From positions 1-7,825 of the forward strand of contig WTIY01000093.1 of the NCBI GenBank assembly GCA_011525065.1: a DNA stretch of 7,825 bases. Direction: 5' to 3'. The stretch's first letter is position 1; each line of letters starts with the position of its first letter. This stretch comes from Flavobacteriales bacterium (lineage in GTDB: Bacteria; Bacteroidota; Bacteroidia; Flavobacteriales; Flavobacteriaceae). Position numbers and translations under genes: made by a program. The notes below the pieces were generated by a model that worked only from the letters and a program-made list of their open reading frames with translations, made no database searches and was not told the origin of the DNA. This document shows positions 6,536-7,825 of the stretch, piece after piece.

Positions 6536-6543
6536 TATCTTTG
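6536..6543 (+). promoter_or_regulatory. -7 box of the lipA promoter
   Basis: TATCTTTG is an exact match to TAnnTTTG, 25 bases before the lipA ATG, so the leader would be about 20 bases. The nearest TTG upstream (6509-6511) is 24 bases away, slightly long for a -33 element; TGG at 6514-6516 has a better spacing but a poorer match. It indicates that lipA can be transcribed separately from the unit before it. The rest of the 119-base gap (6450-6568) shows no clear hairpin. Confidence 0.5.
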
Positions 6544-6568
6544 TACGGTCAAATGAAGGCAGTGAATC

Positions 6569-7441
6569 ATGAGTGAAACCCAGACAATCTTGACAAAACC
6601 GGAACCGAAACCCAAATGGTTGCGGGTAAAACTCCCAACTGGAAAAAAATACACCGAATTACGCGGTCTTGTAGACCAGTATAACCTGCACACCATTTGT
6701 ACTTCAGGGAGCTGTCCAAACATGGGAGAATGTTGGACAGAAGGGACAGCGACCTTCATGATTTTGGGTAATGTTTGTACCCGTTCATGTGGTTTTTGCG
6801 GCGTAAAAACGGGTCGTCCACAAGACGTGGATTGGGACGAACCAGAAAAAGTTGCTCGATCCATCAAAATCATGAAGATTAAGCACGCGGTAATTACCTC
6901 TGTAGATCGGGACGACCTCAAGGACATGGGATCCATTCTTTGGGCCGAGACGGTCAAGGCCATTCGCCGCATGAATCCTGAAACCACCCTCGAAACCTTG
7001 ATTCCAGATTTTCAAGGCCAAACCAAACCTCTGGACCGCATTGTCAAAGTAGCGCCTGAGGTAGTTTCACACAACATGGAAACCGTGCGTAGACTCACCA
7101 GAGAAGTGCGGATTCAAGCCCAGTACGACCGAAGTCTTGAGGTTTTAACCTATCTCAAAGACCAAGGCATCAACCGGACCAAAAGTGGCATCATGCTAGG
7201 ATTGGGAGAGCGTGAGGATGAAGTCATTCAAACCTTAGAGGATTTACGTCAAGCGAAGGTTGATGTCGTGACTTTAGGGCAGTATTTACAACCCTCCAAG
7301 CGGCACTTACCAGTCAAAGAATTCATAACGCCAGAACAGTTCAAAACCTATGAAACAATTGGCTTGTCTCTGGGATTCCGTCATGTAGAAAGCGGCGCAT
7401 TGGTTCGGTCTTCCTATAAAGCCCAAAAGCATATTCTCTAG
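6569..7441 (+). CDS. lipA: Lipoyl synthase LipA
   Basis: LipA is a radical SAM enzyme that inserts two sulfur atoms into octanoyl groups on the E2 subunits of 2-oxoacid dehydrogenases and on GcvH. The 290 residues fit the family. The auxiliary [4Fe-4S] cluster is held by CTSGSCPNMGECW (Cys44, Cys49, Cys55) and by Ser in the C-terminal RSSYKA (280-285). The radical SAM cluster motif is CTRSCGFC (Cys70, Cys74, Cys77). Other family marks are ITSVDRDDLKDMG (109-121), LIPDFQG (144-150), SHNMETV (167-173), GIMLGLGE (207-214) and LGQYLQPS (236-243). All cluster ligands are present, so it should be active. The ATG at 6569 follows a -7 box at a sensible distance. It is probably its own transcription unit; lipB is not in this window. 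Confidence 0.97.
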   Translation: MSETQTILTKPEPKPKWLRVKLPTGKKYTELRGLVDQYNLHTICTSGSCPNMGECWTEGTATFMILGNVCTRSCGFCGVKTGRPQDVDWDEPEKVARSIKIMKIKHAVITSVDRDDLKDMGSILWAETVKAIRRMNPETTLETLIPDFQGQTKPLDRIVKVAPEVVSHNMETVRRLTREVRIQAQYDRSLEVLTYLKDQGINRTKSGIMLGLGEREDEVIQTLEDLRQAKVDVVTLGQYLQPSKRHLPVKEFITPEQFKTYETIGLSLGFRHVESGALVRSSYKAQKHIL

Positions 7442-7483
7442 GATCCTGCATTGTTTTTTTGAACCCTTCTGGAGCCTACTAGC

Positions 7484-7497
7484 CATTGGTCATTGGT
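7484..7497 (+). repeat. Tandem CATTGGT x2
   Basis: Two exact adjacent copies of CATTGGT lie at 7484-7490 and 7491-7497, upstream of the possible promoter of the TPR gene. Two copies of a 7-mer could be a regulator site or a slippage product; nothing else in the window repeats it obviously. Confidence 0.5.
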
Positions 7498-7520
7498 CTA
7501 TAATAATGCGAAAGCCCGTC

Positions 7521-7547
7521 TTGTTCGACCCAAATTAATTATCTTTA
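7521..7547 (+). promoter_or_regulatory. Possible promoter of the TPR gene
   Basis: TTG at 7521-7523 and TATCTTTA at 7540-7547 are separated by 16 bases. The -7 box differs from TAnnTTTG only in the last base, and the spacer is one base below the usual range. The likely transcription start near 7553 would leave a leader of about 15 bases before the ATG at 7569. Confidence 0.4.
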
Positions 7548-7568
7548 TGGACCAAGTAGAATGCAACT

Positions 7569-7825
7569 ATGCCTAACCCCATGTTCATAATGCGGCTTTT
7601 GTTCCTACTGCTCTTGTTGGTGCCCCATAAAGCAAAACTCATTGCTCAAGACCAAAGGACAGACAACGCCAGCGTACAACACGAATTGGGTCTACAATAT
7701 TTAGCGCAAAATGAATTCGAGTCCGCTCTTGTTACCCTAGAGGAGGCCATAACTCGTGCCGAACAACAAAAGGATGAGGTGGCAAAGGCTTCAATACAGC
7801 TGAGTTTAGCCCGTTTGCACTACAC
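7569..7825 (+). CDS. Exported TPR protein, 5' part
   Basis: The frame is open from ATG 7569 to the right edge (85 full codons). The N-terminus is a signal peptide: Arg9, then LLFLLLLLVP, with a likely cut after KLIAQ near residue 27. Starts at 7581 (Met5) and 7590 (Met8) also keep the signal peptide, so the exact start is open. The mature part begins with a tetratricopeptide repeat, HELGLQYLAQNEFESALVTLEEAI, followed by RAEQQKDEVAKASIQLSLARLHY, the start of a second repeat. TPRs of this longer spacing often form the sensor part of Bacteroidota histidine kinases or LuxR-type regulators, but the C-terminal part is outside the window, so that is only a possibility. A plain TPR protein is equally allowed. 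Confidence 0.8.
   Translation, partial: MPNPMFIMRLLFLLLLLVPHKAKLIAQDQRTDNASVQHELGLQYLAQNEFESALVTLEEAITRAEQQKDEVAKASIQLSLARLHY

Noticed and set aside
7440..7460. AGGATCCT plus a run of seven T after lipA as an intrinsic terminator
   Set aside because: The palindrome has no loop and no other stem sits directly before the T run, so it lacks the needed hairpin.

Overview
The window looks like a chromosomal piece of a Bacteroidota genome. The evidence is a DUF1573 periplasmic protein, a relaxed-lipobox FAS1 lipoprotein, near-absence of Shine-Dalgarno sequences, and intergenic boxes that match the Bacteroidota promoter form (-33 TTG, -7 TAnnTTTG). I cannot resolve the class from sequence alone; Flavobacteriia or Saprospiria would fit. 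No tRNA, rRNA, IS element, CRISPR array or phage gene is visible. Coding density is high and there is no gene-free stretch over 300 bases.

Layout, left to right. (1) 2-325: 3' end of a DUF1573 protein, closed by a hairpin that contains its stop codon. (2) 408-2611: a class I PLP aminotransferase (aspartate aminotransferase type) and murB, overlapping by 4 bases (ATGA). (3) 2650-3216, minus strand: a FAS1-domain lipoprotein convergent to murB, with a hairpin pair between the two stops. (4) 3351-6449, plus strand: a tightly packed four-gene unit. It holds a small four-cysteine membrane protein, a membrane-anchored family 2 glycosyltransferase, an ECF-type sigma factor that probably starts at TTG, and a divergent Nramp-type transporter. 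Every junction overlaps (1, 10 and 4 bases). (5) 6569-7441: lipoyl synthase lipA behind its own good -7 box. (6) 7569-end: the start of an exported TPR protein cut by the window edge.

Most genes are housekeeping: cell wall precursor synthesis (murB), amino acid metabolism (aminotransferase) and lipoate synthesis (lipA). The part least explained by known biology is the 3351-6449 unit. It joins an ECF sigma factor with no visible anti-sigma gene, a small protein with a conserved-looking Cys pattern, a glycosyltransferase, and an Nramp relative whose first-helix DPGN metal motif is replaced by GVSH. The promoter in front of this unit sits so close to the first ATG that the transcript may be leaderless. 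I see nothing that proves a wholly new system; this operon is the best candidate for follow-up.
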